64,000 nucleotides of DNA from Paenibacillus polygoni. Lineage in GTDB: Bacteria; Bacillota; Bacilli; Paenibacillales; Paenibacillaceae. The notes beneath the pieces are model-generated. The model saw only the letters and a list, made by a program, of their open reading frames with translations. It was not told the origin of the DNA and searched no databases. This document shows positions 38,495 through 46,429 of this stretch, piece by piece; positions within the stretch are counted from its first letter, which is position 1; every line of letters begins with the position of its first letter. The stretch lies in contig NZ_CP127162.1 of NCBI RefSeq assembly GCF_030263935.1, forward strand, positions 3,667,501 through 3,731,500, written 5' to 3'. The position numbers were made by a program, and so were the translations under genes.

Positions 38495-39277
38495 TTAGAC
38501 AAATCTGCCAACTTTGACACGAAAACGGCCTTTTTTAGTAACTCCATCTATCTCCATTACTTTAAAACGTCCTAACCCTTGAACAGAAACTACGTCTCCT
38601 GCCTGAAGAGCTTTAGACGGATCTTCAACAACTCGGAAATTCACTTTACAGCGGCCAGCCTTGATGGGTATAAGAATTTTGCTTCGGCTGAGCCTGTACA
38701 CATCACTTGCAATCCCGTCGAGACGCAAAGAAGCTACCGTCAGATCCATCATCTGAAGTGATACCTCACTCGTCCGAAGCTGATCGATCGGCAGAATATC
38801 TGTAAATACGTTCACACGATGAACCTGATGCAGATGGATTGATAAATAATCTGCAACTTCTTTAGCAACTACCGTATGGCAACCATCATCAAGTACATGA
38901 ATGTCTCCAATCTTACCTCTTTTCAGGCCAAGACTCAAGAGTGCACCCATATAATCCCCGTGTTCGAGCTGTAGTAATTTTTGGTCTGCTGAGGTAATCG
39001 CCAGCACAGCGAGCTCCATGCTTTCCTCTTCTAAATAAGCATAATCGGGTGCTACGAGTGCCCGTTTACGTTCAGCCGTTTCTGAACCCCCGTCCAGATG
39101 TATCTGCACATCGTTTCGGCGATTCATAAGTGATTCCAAAATATAAGCCTGGCGAGGATCGAGAAAGTCCGTCAGTTTCATCTCGTGAAACTGTCCCGCA
39201 CGTTCGACCCACTCCCAGGCTTTGTCTACAAAATCCCGTTCATCGGGGTGAAAATGATCATAAACTTCAGTTTTCAT
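38495..39277 (-). CDS. ylmH: S4-domain RNA-binding protein YlmH
   Basis: A 260-residue protein of the YlmH/photosystem II S4 family. The first 80 residues are a YlmH-type domain (HFHPDERDFVDKAWEWVERA). The middle part (ALLSLGLKRGKIGDIHV) is typical. An S4 domain lies at about 182-245 (TVASLRLDGIASDVYRLSRSKILIPIKAGRCKVN). Family members bind ribosomal RNA and have been tied to ribosome rescue; its conserved place among division genes is not explained by that. It lies between the yggT-type gene and divIVA. Confidence 0.93.
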   Translation of the reverse strand: MKTEVYDHFHPDERDFVDKAWEWVERAGQFHEMKLTDFLDPRQAYILESLMNRRNDVQIHLDGGSETAERKRALVAPDYAYLEEESMELAVLAITSADQKLLQLEHGDYMGALLSLGLKRGKIGDIHVLDDGCHTVVAKEVADYLSIHLHQVHRVNVFTDILPIDQLRTSEVSLQMMDLTVASLRLDGIASDVYRLSRSKILIPIKAGRCKVNFRVVEDPSKALQAGDVVSVQGLGRFKVMEIDGVTKKGRFRVKVGRFV

Positions 39278-39330
39278 TTCAAGATCACCCTGCTTTGCAT
39301 ATCATACTTACCTAAAGGCTTTCGTATAAT

Positions 39331-39606
39331 CTACGTTAATATACTGCTTAGAATAGCAATGAGTCCCATTGCTGCATAACGCAGAGCAAAAAGCGCAATG
39401 ATTGGAGAGATATCAATCATACCGAAGATTGGCGGTATAAAACGCCGGAAAGGCGCAAGATATGGCTCTACAAATTTGCCTATTATTTCTCCAAATTTAC
39501 TCTCGCGTGCATTAGGCAGCCAGGACATTAAGATATAAATAAGAATCAGCCAGTAGTAAATGTCTACTATAGCTGTGATGGTTCGAACTGCAATATCCAA
39601 AAACAA
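39331..39606 (-). CDS. ylmG: YggT/YlmG family membrane protein
   Basis: A 91-residue protein with two hydrophobic segments (about 8-27 and 65-90) around the conserved loop MSWLPNARESKFGEIIGKFV, then EPYLAPFRRFIPP. The family is widespread; in division clusters it is thought to help FtsZ or septum placement, but its biochemical role is unsettled. It starts 1 bp after sepF ends and leads into ylmH. Confidence 0.93.
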   Translation of the reverse strand: MFLDIAVRTITAIVDIYYWLILIYILMSWLPNARESKFGEIIGKFVEPYLAPFRRFIPPIFGMIDISPIIALFALRYAAMGLIAILSSILT

Positions 39607-39607
39607 T

Positions 39608-40078
39608 TCACCTCATTCTGCCGTAATCTGTGTCGCTCTCACTTTCAGCCAAAATCTCAGCAATCGTTCCTTGAATTTCCACCGTGTCTGGTGTACATAA
39701 GAAAATATTACCGCCTATTTTGGAAATACCCCCACCCAGCGCATATACCGTTCCGCTTAAGAAATCAATAATCCGCAGAGCTTGGTCTTTGCGGACACGC
39801 TGAAGATTGATCACAACGGTGCGATGAGCACGAATATGATCCGCAATCTCTTGAGCTTCATCATAACTGCGTGGTTCGTAGAGAACAACTTTTACATTTT
39901 TTTGGGAATGGATACTCACCACATTATTTCCCTTCTGATTTCTACGTTTATCGAAGTTCGGGGTTTCAACTTCTTGTTCCGGTTCCTCATTACGTGTATT
40001 ATTTACTTGTTCACGCTCGATAATCTCTTCTTCTTCTTGCAAGCCAAAAAAATTCATGAATTTATTCATTACACTCAT
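39608..40078 (-). CDS. sepF: SepF, FtsZ-associated division protein
   Basis: A 156-residue protein: an N-terminal amphipathic membrane-binding helix (MNKFMNFFGL), an acidic linker, and a C-terminal SepF domain (VVLYEPRSYDEAQEIADHI; RTVVINLQRVRKDQALRIIDFLSGTVYALGG). SepF forms rings that bundle FtsZ and tethers it to the membrane together with FtsA. Length and motifs match Bacillus SepF. It follows the yggS-type gene by 4 bp. Confidence 0.96.
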   Translation of the reverse strand: MSVMNKFMNFFGLQEEEEIIEREQVNNTRNEEPEQEVETPNFDKRRNQKGNNVVSIHSQKNVKVVLYEPRSYDEAQEIADHIRAHRTVVINLQRVRKDQALRIIDFLSGTVYALGGGISKIGGNIFLCTPDTVEIQGTIAEILAESESDTDYGRMR

Positions 40079-40082
40079 CTCC

Positions 40083-40781
40083 TTAGTCCTCCTCTTTTCC
40101 TACAAGAACACTTCCCAGTCTTACCCAGGTAGCCCCTTCTTCAACAGCAACTTCATAATCATTCGACATTCCCATCGACAAATGGGTCAGCGGCTGATTC
40201 GTTAAAGCTTGTCTGTTCAAATCATCCCTTAGTTCACGAAGTCCGCGAAATACAGGGCGAGTACGTTCTGCATCTTCCTCAAAAGGAGCCATTGTCATTA
40301 ATCCGGTAATATGAACATGAGGAAATTCACGAATTTGCTTGAGTAATGGTACAACTTCTTCCGGCTCAAGACCGTATTTTGATTCTTCTCCAGATATATT
40401 CACCTGAAGCATGCACTCCACTTGCAGATCAACCTGGCCTGCCTTTTTCTCAATCTCTTTTGCAAGAGAAAGACGATCTAGTGAATGAATGTATGCGAAT
40501 TTGCCAATAACATCTTTAACCTTGTTGGTCTGCAAATGTCCTATGAAATGCCATATCCCTCTATCGTGCAGAGCATTCCATTTGTCTTCAGCGTTTTGCC
40601 AGCGATTCTCGCCAATATGTATAAGTCCGTGATCCAGTACTTTACTGGTCATCGCAGTCGAAACATATTTTGTAACGGCAATTACACCGACGTCTTCTCT
40701 ATTTCGTCCGCTTCGTTTGCATGCGGCCGTTATACGCTCATTAACATGCTGAATTCTCTCCTCCAGTTGCAAGGAGGTCAC
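40083..40781 (-). CDS. ylmE: YggS-family PLP-binding protein (YlmE)
   Basis: A 232-residue single-domain TIM barrel similar to the N-terminal part of alanine racemase. The PLP lysine is in VIAVTKYVS, and the phosphate cup includes HFIGHLQTNKVKDV and LSMGMSNDYEVAVEEGATWVRLGS. These proteins buffer PLP and affect amino acid homeostasis; they have no racemase activity. Its start overlaps the pgeF stop. Confidence 0.94.
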   Translation of the reverse strand: MTSLQLEERIQHVNERITAACKRSGRNREDVGVIAVTKYVSTAMTSKVLDHGLIHIGENRWQNAEDKWNALHDRGIWHFIGHLQTNKVKDVIGKFAYIHSLDRLSLAKEIEKKAGQVDLQVECMLQVNISGEESKYGLEPEEVVPLLKQIREFPHVHITGLMTMAPFEEDAERTRPVFRGLRELRDDLNRQALTNQPLTHLSMGMSNDYEVAVEEGATWVRLGSVLVGKEED

Positions 40782-41683
40782 CTCTCTTCCAATCCGATCC
40801 AGCTTGCCATACGACCCGTAATCCCGTTTTCCTTACGGTAACTGAAGAACAATTCTGGATGGCAGCTTGTACACCATGAAGTAATTTCGATATGTTCCGG
40901 CAATATTCCTGCTTTTATCATAATGTGTCGATTCACTTCTTTCAAGTCAAGCATACTTTTTCCATCTGAAACCGGTTTATGGCAAGCTGCATAAGTCAAG
41001 CTGTTATGTTTGTCATTACCCTCTGAAACCTCATACCAAACCTTCACCTTATTCATTACATAGTCGTCTACCTCATAACAGCAGCTCCCTATCGACGGGC
41101 CAATTGCAGTTCTAATGTCTTGACGCTGACACCCATAATACTCTTCCATTCGTGTAATCATTCGCTCCGCAATCCCGGCAACCGTGCCTTTCCAGCCTGC
41201 ATGAGCAAGCCCTACAACTTCTTTTTTCGGATCGAAGAAATACAAGGGCACACAGTCGGCATAAAAGGAAGTTAATAGAATACCTCTTACGTTAGTGAGT
41301 AATCCGTCCGTTTCCTGAAAAGCCGATTCGCGATCTAGAAATCCTCTGCCCTGATCTCGCTCGGTTACAATCGCAACTTCATTCTTATGCACTTGTTCTC
41401 CGCATGTCCATGATTCTGGCTTCATACCGATTTCTTTAGCGATCCGCGTTCTATTCTCGATAACATCCTGCGGATCATCCCCTACATGAAAAGCACAGTT
41501 CAAACTGCTGTAAGGCGCTTTCCCTACTCCGCCCAGACGGCTTGTATAACCAACTTTGAGTCCTATATCTGCCTCATAGCTTTTCCAAGGTTCTATTTCA
41601 AACAATCCCGGGCTCCCAGCAGCAGGAGGATTCAAGCTGGGAGAATCTAAGGATGCTGTCTTTTTGAATACAAACGGTTCCAT
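40778..41683 (-). CDS. pgeF: Purine nucleoside phosphorylase/laccase-domain protein PgeF (YlmD)
   Basis: A 301-residue protein of the multicopper-polyphenol-oxidase-like family, now viewed as purine nucleoside hydrolase/phosphorylase or peptidoglycan-editing factor. The metal site is visible in VGLAHAGWKGTVAGI and SIGSCCYEVDDYV, with the final His in TSWCTSCHPELFFSYRKEN. I chose the ATG at 41683, since the earlier in-frame GTG is part of the GAGGTGA ribosome binding site; spacing is then a little long. It lies between ylmC and yggS, matching Bacillus ylmD. Confidence 0.92.
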   Translation of the reverse strand: MEPFVFKKTASLDSPSLNPPAAGSPGLFEIEPWKSYEADIGLKVGYTSRLGGVGKAPYSSLNCAFHVGDDPQDVIENRTRIAKEIGMKPESWTCGEQVHKNEVAIVTERDQGRGFLDRESAFQETDGLLTNVRGILLTSFYADCVPLYFFDPKKEVVGLAHAGWKGTVAGIAERMITRMEEYYGCQRQDIRTAIGPSIGSCCYEVDDYVMNKVKVWYEVSEGNDKHNSLTYAACHKPVSDGKSMLDLKEVNRHIMIKAGILPEHIEITSWCTSCHPELFFSYRKENGITGRMASWIGLEER

Positions 41684-41790
41684 GAAAGTAAAATTCACCT
41701 CATCTTTTTTTACAGTGTAACAAAAATAGAGCTAAATTGCTCATCTACCTTCGCTTAAAAGAAAGACGGCGCCTTTTTCCAATCCTACTT

Positions 41791-42135
41791 TCATAACCCG
41801 CGCCGCTGCTCGTCTCGGCTTCGTTCCCATCGTTCTGAACTTGGCTGCTCTCCATCGCCTGGATGCTCCTTGACCTCATCCATCTTAACAAGAACCACAT
41901 CAGAACCGATTTTGACAATATTACGCCATGGAATGATCAGGTCTGAACCACCGCCGAATAACCCCATAAAGCGGCTGTAACTGGGGACAACAATCGCATC
42001 AATTCGCCCATTCCTAAGGTCAAGTTCCAGATCACTAATCTGACCAAGCCTTTTTCCATCGATAATATTAATTACGTCTTTGGTTTGAAAATCCGAAATT
42101 TTCATCGCTCTTACCGTTAAATCTCCTGAACTCAT
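41791..42135 (-). CDS. ylmC: YlmC/YmxH-family PRC-barrel protein
   Basis: A 114-residue protein with a PRC-barrel core: MKISDFQTKDVINIIDGKRL, then GQISDLELDLRNGRIDAIVV and IIPWRNIVKIGSDVVLVK. The C-terminus is hydrophilic and probably disordered (GDGEQPSSERWERSR). The start may instead be the ATG ten codons inside (42105), where family members usually begin; neither has an ideal ribosome binding site. It follows sigG after a terminator-bearing gap and is a sporulation-linked family of unknown mechanism. Confidence 0.87.
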   Translation of the reverse strand: MSSGDLTVRAMKISDFQTKDVINIIDGKRLGQISDLELDLRNGRIDAIVVPSYSRFMGLFGGGSDLIIPWRNIVKIGSDVVLVKMDEVKEHPGDGEQPSSERWERSRDEQRRGL

Positions 42136-42244
42136 ACCTTATCACATCCCGCTATTTGTGCTTATAATCTACTATATGATTGAATCGCCCAAAATGTACT
42201 CTTTTTTAAGATCGTTGCTGCAAGCTTTTAGACTCCTGTACAAA

Positions 42245-42287
42245 AAGATAAAACCTTTATTTCTGCCTAAGGCAGAAATAAAGGTTT
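42245..42287 (-). terminator. Terminator after sigG
   Basis: A 17-bp perfect stem (AAACCTTTATTTCTGCC and its complement) with a 3-nt loop, followed on the minus strand by TATCTTTTTG. It should stop most transcription from sigG before ylmC. Confidence 0.88.
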
Positions 42288-42349
42288 AGGAATTTAGTTC
42301 ATTATGCAATTTACCAAATACATTGCATTTTCCTCGTACTGCAAAAGCC

Positions 42350-43132
42350 TTACGTCTTCACATGTTTCTGCATTTGCTGGATCGCTGACTTCTCAAGACG
42401 TGACACTTGAGCCTGGGAAATGCCGATTTCATCTGCTACTTCCATTTGCGTTTTTCCTTCGAAAAAGCGCATAGACAATATCATTTTTTCCCGCTGACCC
42501 AGCCTGAGCATCGCTTCTCTAAGCGCAATTTCTTCAATCCAGGTTACATCCTTATTCCTGTCGTCACTGATCTGATCCATTACATAAATCGGATCACCAC
42601 CGTCATGATAGATCGGTTCGAACAAGGATACGGGATCTTGAATTGCATCTAGCGCAAACACGACATCTTCTTTGGGCACACCGAGCACCTCAGATATCTC
42701 AGAAACCGTAGGTTCCCGCGAATTGAGATTGGTTAATGCATCCCTGACTTGCAGTGCTTTGTATGCGATGTCTCTCAGAGATCTTGATACACGAATCGGA
42801 TTGTTATCTCGAAGGTATCTGCGAATCTCACCGATAATCATCGGTACCGCATACGTGGAGAATTTTACATTTTGAGACAAATCAAAGTTATCGATGGCTT
42901 TCATCAAACCAATACAACCGACCTGAAACAAATCGTCAACGAATTCTCCCCGGTTATTGAAACGCTGAATGACACTGAGTACTAATCGCAAATTGCCATT
43001 CACCAATTTCTCTCTAGCTGAGCGCTCATTATTTTGCTGTAGATTTGTAAATAACTCACGCATCTCTACGTTGGTTAGGACCGGCAGTTTCGCGGTATCC
43101 ACGCCACAAATCTCGACTTTATTACGAGTCAT
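42350..43132 (-). CDS. sigG: RNA polymerase sigma factor SigG (late forespore)
   Basis: A 260-residue sigma-70 family member. The N-terminus NKVEICGVDTAKLPVL is diagnostic for SigG, including the segment that contacts the anti-sigma factors SpoIIAB and Gin/CsfB. Region 2 is VDDLFQVGCIGLMKAIDNFD then FSTYAVPMIIGEIRRYLRDN; region 4 ends EGKTQMEVADEIGISQAQVS. It directs late forespore genes. The gene is downstream of sigE but has its own structured leader, consistent with separate forespore-specific expression by SigF and SigG. Confidence 0.97.
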   Translation of the reverse strand: MTRNKVEICGVDTAKLPVLTNVEMRELFTNLQQNNERSAREKLVNGNLRLVLSVIQRFNNRGEFVDDLFQVGCIGLMKAIDNFDLSQNVKFSTYAVPMIIGEIRRYLRDNNPIRVSRSLRDIAYKALQVRDALTNLNSREPTVSEISEVLGVPKEDVVFALDAIQDPVSLFEPIYHDGGDPIYVMDQISDDRNKDVTWIEEIALREAMLRLGQREKMILSMRFFEGKTQMEVADEIGISQAQVSRLEKSAIQQMQKHVKT

Positions 43133-43141
43133 CGTGATTTA

Positions 43142-43223
43142 CCTCCCAAGGAGAAACATTAATGTACATTATCTCCCTGAGCGGTGTTTTTATTCCAAAA
43201 ATAAAACCTTACCAGTTATAACC
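43142..43223 (-). promoter_or_regulatory. Structured leader and candidate forespore promoter of sigG
   Basis: A SigF/SigG-like -10, GGTTATAACT, is at 43223-43214, but the -35 is weak. Then a hairpin GGTTTTATTT...AATAAAAACACC (43208-43183). Then GGAGA (43176-43172) that can pair with TCTCC (43154-43150), which alternatively can pair with the ribosome binding site GGGAG (43147-43143). This is compatible with translational damping. Confidence 0.45.
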
Positions 43224-43234
43224 AAGACTTGATT

Positions 43235-43957
43235 TTACACCATTTTATTGAATTCCTTACGCAACCGCTTAATGATTCTCTTTTCGAGCCGAGAAATGTA
43301 AGACTGGGAAATGCCCAGCATGTCCGCAACATCTTTTTGTGTTTTTTCTTCCCCGTCTTGAAGTCCGAACCTTAGTTCCATGATCATGCGCTCTCGATCT
43401 GTCAGCTTGTCTAATGCTTTGTGCAGCAGTTTCCGATCCACTTGCTCTTCAATATTCCGGTATATCGTATCATTCTCGGTACCCAGTACATCAGACAGCA
43501 GCAATTCATTTCCATCCCAGTCGATATTCAGCGGCTCATCAAAAGACACTTCGGACCGGATCTTACTGTTACGCCGCAAGTACATCAATATTTCATTCTC
43601 AATACACCGGGAAGCATAAGTCGCCAGCTTAATTTTTTTCTCTGGATCAAACGTGTTCACTGCCTTGATTAGTCCAATTGCCCCAATAGAGATTAAATCT
43701 TCAATGTTAATGCCGGTATTCTCAAATTTGCGAGCAATGTATACGACAAGCCGGATGTTCCGTTCGATCAGCATAGCCCGGATCGCAGGGTCGCCTGTCT
43801 GCAGTTTTTGCAGTAAAAATTCTTCCTCTTCCCTTGTTAACGGCGGGGGCAGTGCTTCACTTCCACCAATATAATAAATCTCTTCGCTTTTTAGCCCAAA
43901 CAAAAATAAGAATCTGTAATATTGCAGCTGTACGGCAAGTTTCCATTTGACAAGCAT
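43235..43957 (-). CDS. sigE: Pro-sigma-E, early mother-cell sigma factor
   Basis: A 240-residue sigma factor with a membrane-associating pro-sequence ([20 protein letters not shown]) removed by SpoIIGA before the [13 protein letters not shown] segment. Region 2 ([40 protein letters not shown]) and region 4 ([20 protein letters not shown]) are almost identical to Bacillus SigE. The ATG at 43957 has AGGAGG 8 nt upstream; a GTG two codons earlier is weaker. It is co-transcribed with its protease gene spoIIGA, 12 bp upstream, from the Spo0A-type promoter. Confidence 0.97.
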   Translation of the reverse strand: MLVKWKLAVQLQYYRFLFLFGLKSEEIYYIGGSEALPPPLTREEEEFLLQKLQTGDPAIRAMLIERNIRLVVYIARKFENTGINIEDLISIGAIGLIKAVNTFDPEKKIKLATYASRCIENEILMYLRRNSKIRSEVSFDEPLNIDWDGNELLLSDVLGTENDTIYRNIEEQVDRKLLHKALDKLTDRERMIMELRFGLQDGEEKTQKDVADMLGISQSYISRLEKRIIKRLRKEFNKMV

Positions 43958-43969
43958 GTACACTTCCTC

Positions 43970-44938
43970 CTATACCACGTTCAGCGGCTTTTCTGTTTGA
44001 CCGGCCGTTGTATTGACTACAGCAGGCTCTTGCACATATTCCGGGTGAATGATGGCCTGATACTTCCCTTCCGAAGATAACTTCCCTCCATCGAGTCCAA
44101 TCAGGGTACGCCTTGGTGTATAGCAAGTCCCGTTCATTATTACTTTTACCGAGTCTGGTTTAAGTGCAAGCATAAACGTTGTTCCTTTGTTAATCCCCCG
44201 GTAAGGGATCAGCCTAAGACGATCTTGCCAGATGAACTCCTCTTCGAGCTCCATAATTAACGTGTCTGCTGAAACTTCTGAGATTCTCCCTTTCCAAGAA
44301 GGGGGCAGATAAGATTCCCACAAGGAAGCTTCCATCACGGTAACCGGTGTCCGTGTGAGTGGATCGGTAAGCTGATTCCCGGTATCCACGAGCCCTGTAC
44401 AAGTGACTTCCACTCCCCCTATCTCAACGATCATATCTCCGAAAAAAACAGCCATCTGTTCCGTCTTTCTTTTGCTCGACTGTACTCCTTTAAAAACAAG
44501 CAGAACCGCAAAAAAAGTAATAAACACAAACCAAAAGCCAACCTGAAGTTCAAATGAGATGCCGCCTGTTGTCGTAAATAAAATACCATTAAATAAATCA
44601 GCTGAACTCTGCAGCAGATAATGAACGCCGAGTATGCCGCCCGCTGCCACAAAGTTAACTACATAAAACGTCCCTATTGTTTTTGTAAATGCTTGTAAAC
44701 TATGAAATCCAAATGCGGTCCAGATCATAAACAGGGATAATGTGAATTTGATTAAGAAGGTGTACAAAAAAGTAAGTTCCGGAACAAACATCATTACTAC
44801 ATACAAAGCCCCGATGATGGAAGAAATAATCATTCGCCACCATTTTGGCTTTTTCTTCTGCATCCAAGCGGTAAGGAACAACAACACCCAGTCAATAAGC
44901 AGGTTCGTTAGAAAAATCAAGTCGATATATACAACCAG
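43970..44938 (-). CDS. spoIIGA: SpoIIGA, pro-sigma-E processing aspartic protease
   Basis: About 322 residues. Five hydrophobic helices fill residues 1-155; a soluble aspartic-protease-like domain follows with active site TGLVDTGNQLTDPLT (D-T-G). It processes pro-SigE at the sporulation septum on a signal from SpoIIR. The N-terminus of family members (Y-x-D-x-I-x-L-x-N) is encoded here as VVYIDLIFLTN, but the only start that includes it is a CTG at 44938-44936, with AGGTGA 6 nt upstream. The first ordinary start, TTG at 44920, would cut off VVYID and has no ribosome binding site. An in-frame stop lies two codons above CTG. Confidence 0.92.
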   Translation of the reverse strand: MVVYIDLIFLTNLLIDWVLLFLTAWMQKKKPKWWRMIISSIIGALYVVMMFVPELTFLYTFLIKFTLSLFMIWTAFGFHSLQAFTKTIGTFYVVNFVAAGGILGVHYLLQSSADLFNGILFTTTGGISFELQVGFWFVFITFFAVLLVFKGVQSSKRKTEQMAVFFGDMIVEIGGVEVTCTGLVDTGNQLTDPLTRTPVTVMEASLWESYLPPSWKGRISEVSADTLIMELEEEFIWQDRLRLIPYRGINKGTTFMLALKPDSVKVIMNGTCYTPRRTLIGLDGGKLSSEGKYQAIIHPEYVQEPAVVNTTAGQTEKPLNVV

Positions 44939-44976
44939 GTCCTCTCACCTGCCTTACGTAAATCATGAATACATTC

Positions 44977-45043
44977 AGTATAAGGAGAAGATATCTCAAA
45001 GTCTGTCTAAACGTGGGAAGTGATTTGTACTATTTTTGTCGTA
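44977..45043 (-). promoter_or_regulatory. Spo0A-type promoter of spoIIGA-sigE
   Basis: A -10 TATACT (44982-44977) and a -35-like TAGACA (45009-45004) are 21 bp apart, the unusually long spacer typical of the spoIIG promoter class. A near-consensus 0A box, TTGTCGTA on the plus strand (45036-45043), lies upstream. Spo0A~P would activate it with sigma-A. Confidence 0.7.
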
Positions 45044-45050
45044 AAAAGAA

Positions 45051-45101
45051 AATAAAAAAGACTGTAGACAAACTAGTTATAGGCTAGTTTGTCTACAGTC
45101 T
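45051..45101 (-). terminator. Terminator of ftsAZ
   Basis: A perfect 18-bp stem (AGACTGTAGACAAACTAG and complement) with a 7-nt loop, then TTTTTTATTTTC on the minus strand. It separates ftsZ from the sporulation unit. Confidence 0.95.
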
Positions 45102-45146
45102 GCCAGCAGTCCAACGGACTACAGTTCGTTATGCATAATAAGTTTA

Positions 45147-46277
45147 TTATTCGTTATGATTGCTGCCATTATTTCTCGAGCGATTACGTAAGAACGTCGG
45201 AATATCAAGTTGATCCGAACCCGGTGCATTACTGAACGGTTTCAGGTTGTTTGACGGACGGCTCTCTTGCGGTTCAGTATTAGATTGAACCGGTTTGCGA
45301 GTAGACTGCGGGATAGGCTCCGGCTTACTCTCGAATCCTGTCGCGATAACCGTAACCTTGATTTCCTCTTTCAGGTTCTCGTCAATGATCGCACCAAAGA
45401 TCATATTTACTTCTAGATCAGAAGCAGATGTAACAATCTCGGCTGCTTCGTTTACTTCATACAAGGACAGGTTAGAACCACCTGTAATGTTCATGATAAC
45501 ACCGCGTGCTCCTTCAATCGAAGTCTCCAGGAGCGGACTCATAATTGCTTTACGTGCAGCTTCAGCAGCCCGATTCTCTCCCGTAGCCATACCGATACCC
45601 ATAAGTGCAGAACCGCGTTCTGTCATAATGGTTTTAACATCGGCAAAGTCAAGGTTGATAAGACCTGGTACTTGAATCAAGTCAGAAATACCTTGTACTG
45701 CTTGGCGAAGAACATTATCAGCTTCGCGGAAAGCTTCAAGCATTGGAGTCTTCTTATCTACAATCTCAAGCAAACGATCATTTGGAATCACAATCAGTGT
45801 ATCTACTTTTTCTTTGAGGGCTTCAATACCGTGCTCTGCTTGATTATAACGTTTACGTCCTTCGAATGTGAATGGACGTGTAACCACACCAACTGTTAAC
45901 GCTCCGCACTCTTTAGCGATCTCAGCGATAACAGGAGCAGCACCTGTTCCTGTACCTCCGCCCATACCAGCAGTAACGAACACCATGTCCGCACCTTTTA
46001 AGGTATTCGCAATCAGATCACGAGACTCTTCTGCAGCCTTTTTACCTACTTCTGGATTGGCACCAGCGCCAAGTCCTCTTGTGAGCTTATCACCGATTTG
46101 AAGTTTGTGTTCTGAGCGGGCTAAATGCAGTGCTTGAGCATCCGTATTCACCGTAATGAATTCGACTCCTTGCACACCATTCTCAATCATTCGGTTAACC
46201 GCATTACTTCCGCCGCCACCGACACCTATTACTTTTATCTGAGCCAAGCTCTCCATATCGAAATCAAATTCCAACAT
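45147..46277 (-). CDS. ftsZ: Cell division protein FtsZ
   Basis: A 376-residue tubulin-like GTPase that forms the division ring. Motifs: [18 protein letters not shown], the tubulin signature [15 protein letters not shown], the T7 loop [11 protein letters not shown] and, after a variable linker rich in S, P and N, the C-terminal peptide [12 protein letters not shown] that binds FtsA and SepF. The ATG at 46277 has AGGGGGAG 10 nt upstream; seven upstream in-frame codons were dropped. It follows ftsA by 152 bp containing an inverted repeat and ends at a strong terminator. Confidence 0.98.
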   Translation of the reverse strand: MLEFDFDMESLAQIKVIGVGGGGSNAVNRMIENGVQGVEFITVNTDAQALHLARSEHKLQIGDKLTRGLGAGANPEVGKKAAEESRDLIANTLKGADMVFVTAGMGGGTGTGAAPVIAEIAKECGALTVGVVTRPFTFEGRKRYNQAEHGIEALKEKVDTLIVIPNDRLLEIVDKKTPMLEAFREADNVLRQAVQGISDLIQVPGLINLDFADVKTIMTERGSALMGIGMATGENRAAEAARKAIMSPLLETSIEGARGVIMNITGGSNLSLYEVNEAAEIVTSASDLEVNMIFGAIIDENLKEEIKVTVIATGFESKPEPIPQSTRKPVQSNTEPQESRPSNNLKPFSNAPGSDQLDIPTFLRNRSRNNGSNHNE

Positions 46278-46332
46278 ACTTTTCCATCTCCCCCTCATGT
46301 GTGCATGGATGGCTCGTCCACGTTCCGAAAAT

Positions 46333-46423
46333 GAATCCAGACCATTTCATATATCGACGAACAATACCATTTCGTAAAGATCACTCGAAAACGAATCGTT
46401 CAAGGATCTATGAAATGGATTCA
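46333..46423 (-). other. Long-range inverted repeat in the ftsA-ftsZ spacer
   Basis: TGAATCCATTTCATA-type arms at 46332-46350 (with a 4-nt insertion AGAC) and 46409-46423 enclose about 58 nt that can form further pairs (ACGAA/TTCGT). The structure would lie in the ftsAZ mRNA ahead of the ftsZ ribosome binding site. Confidence 0.5.
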
Positions 46424-46429
46424 GACATG

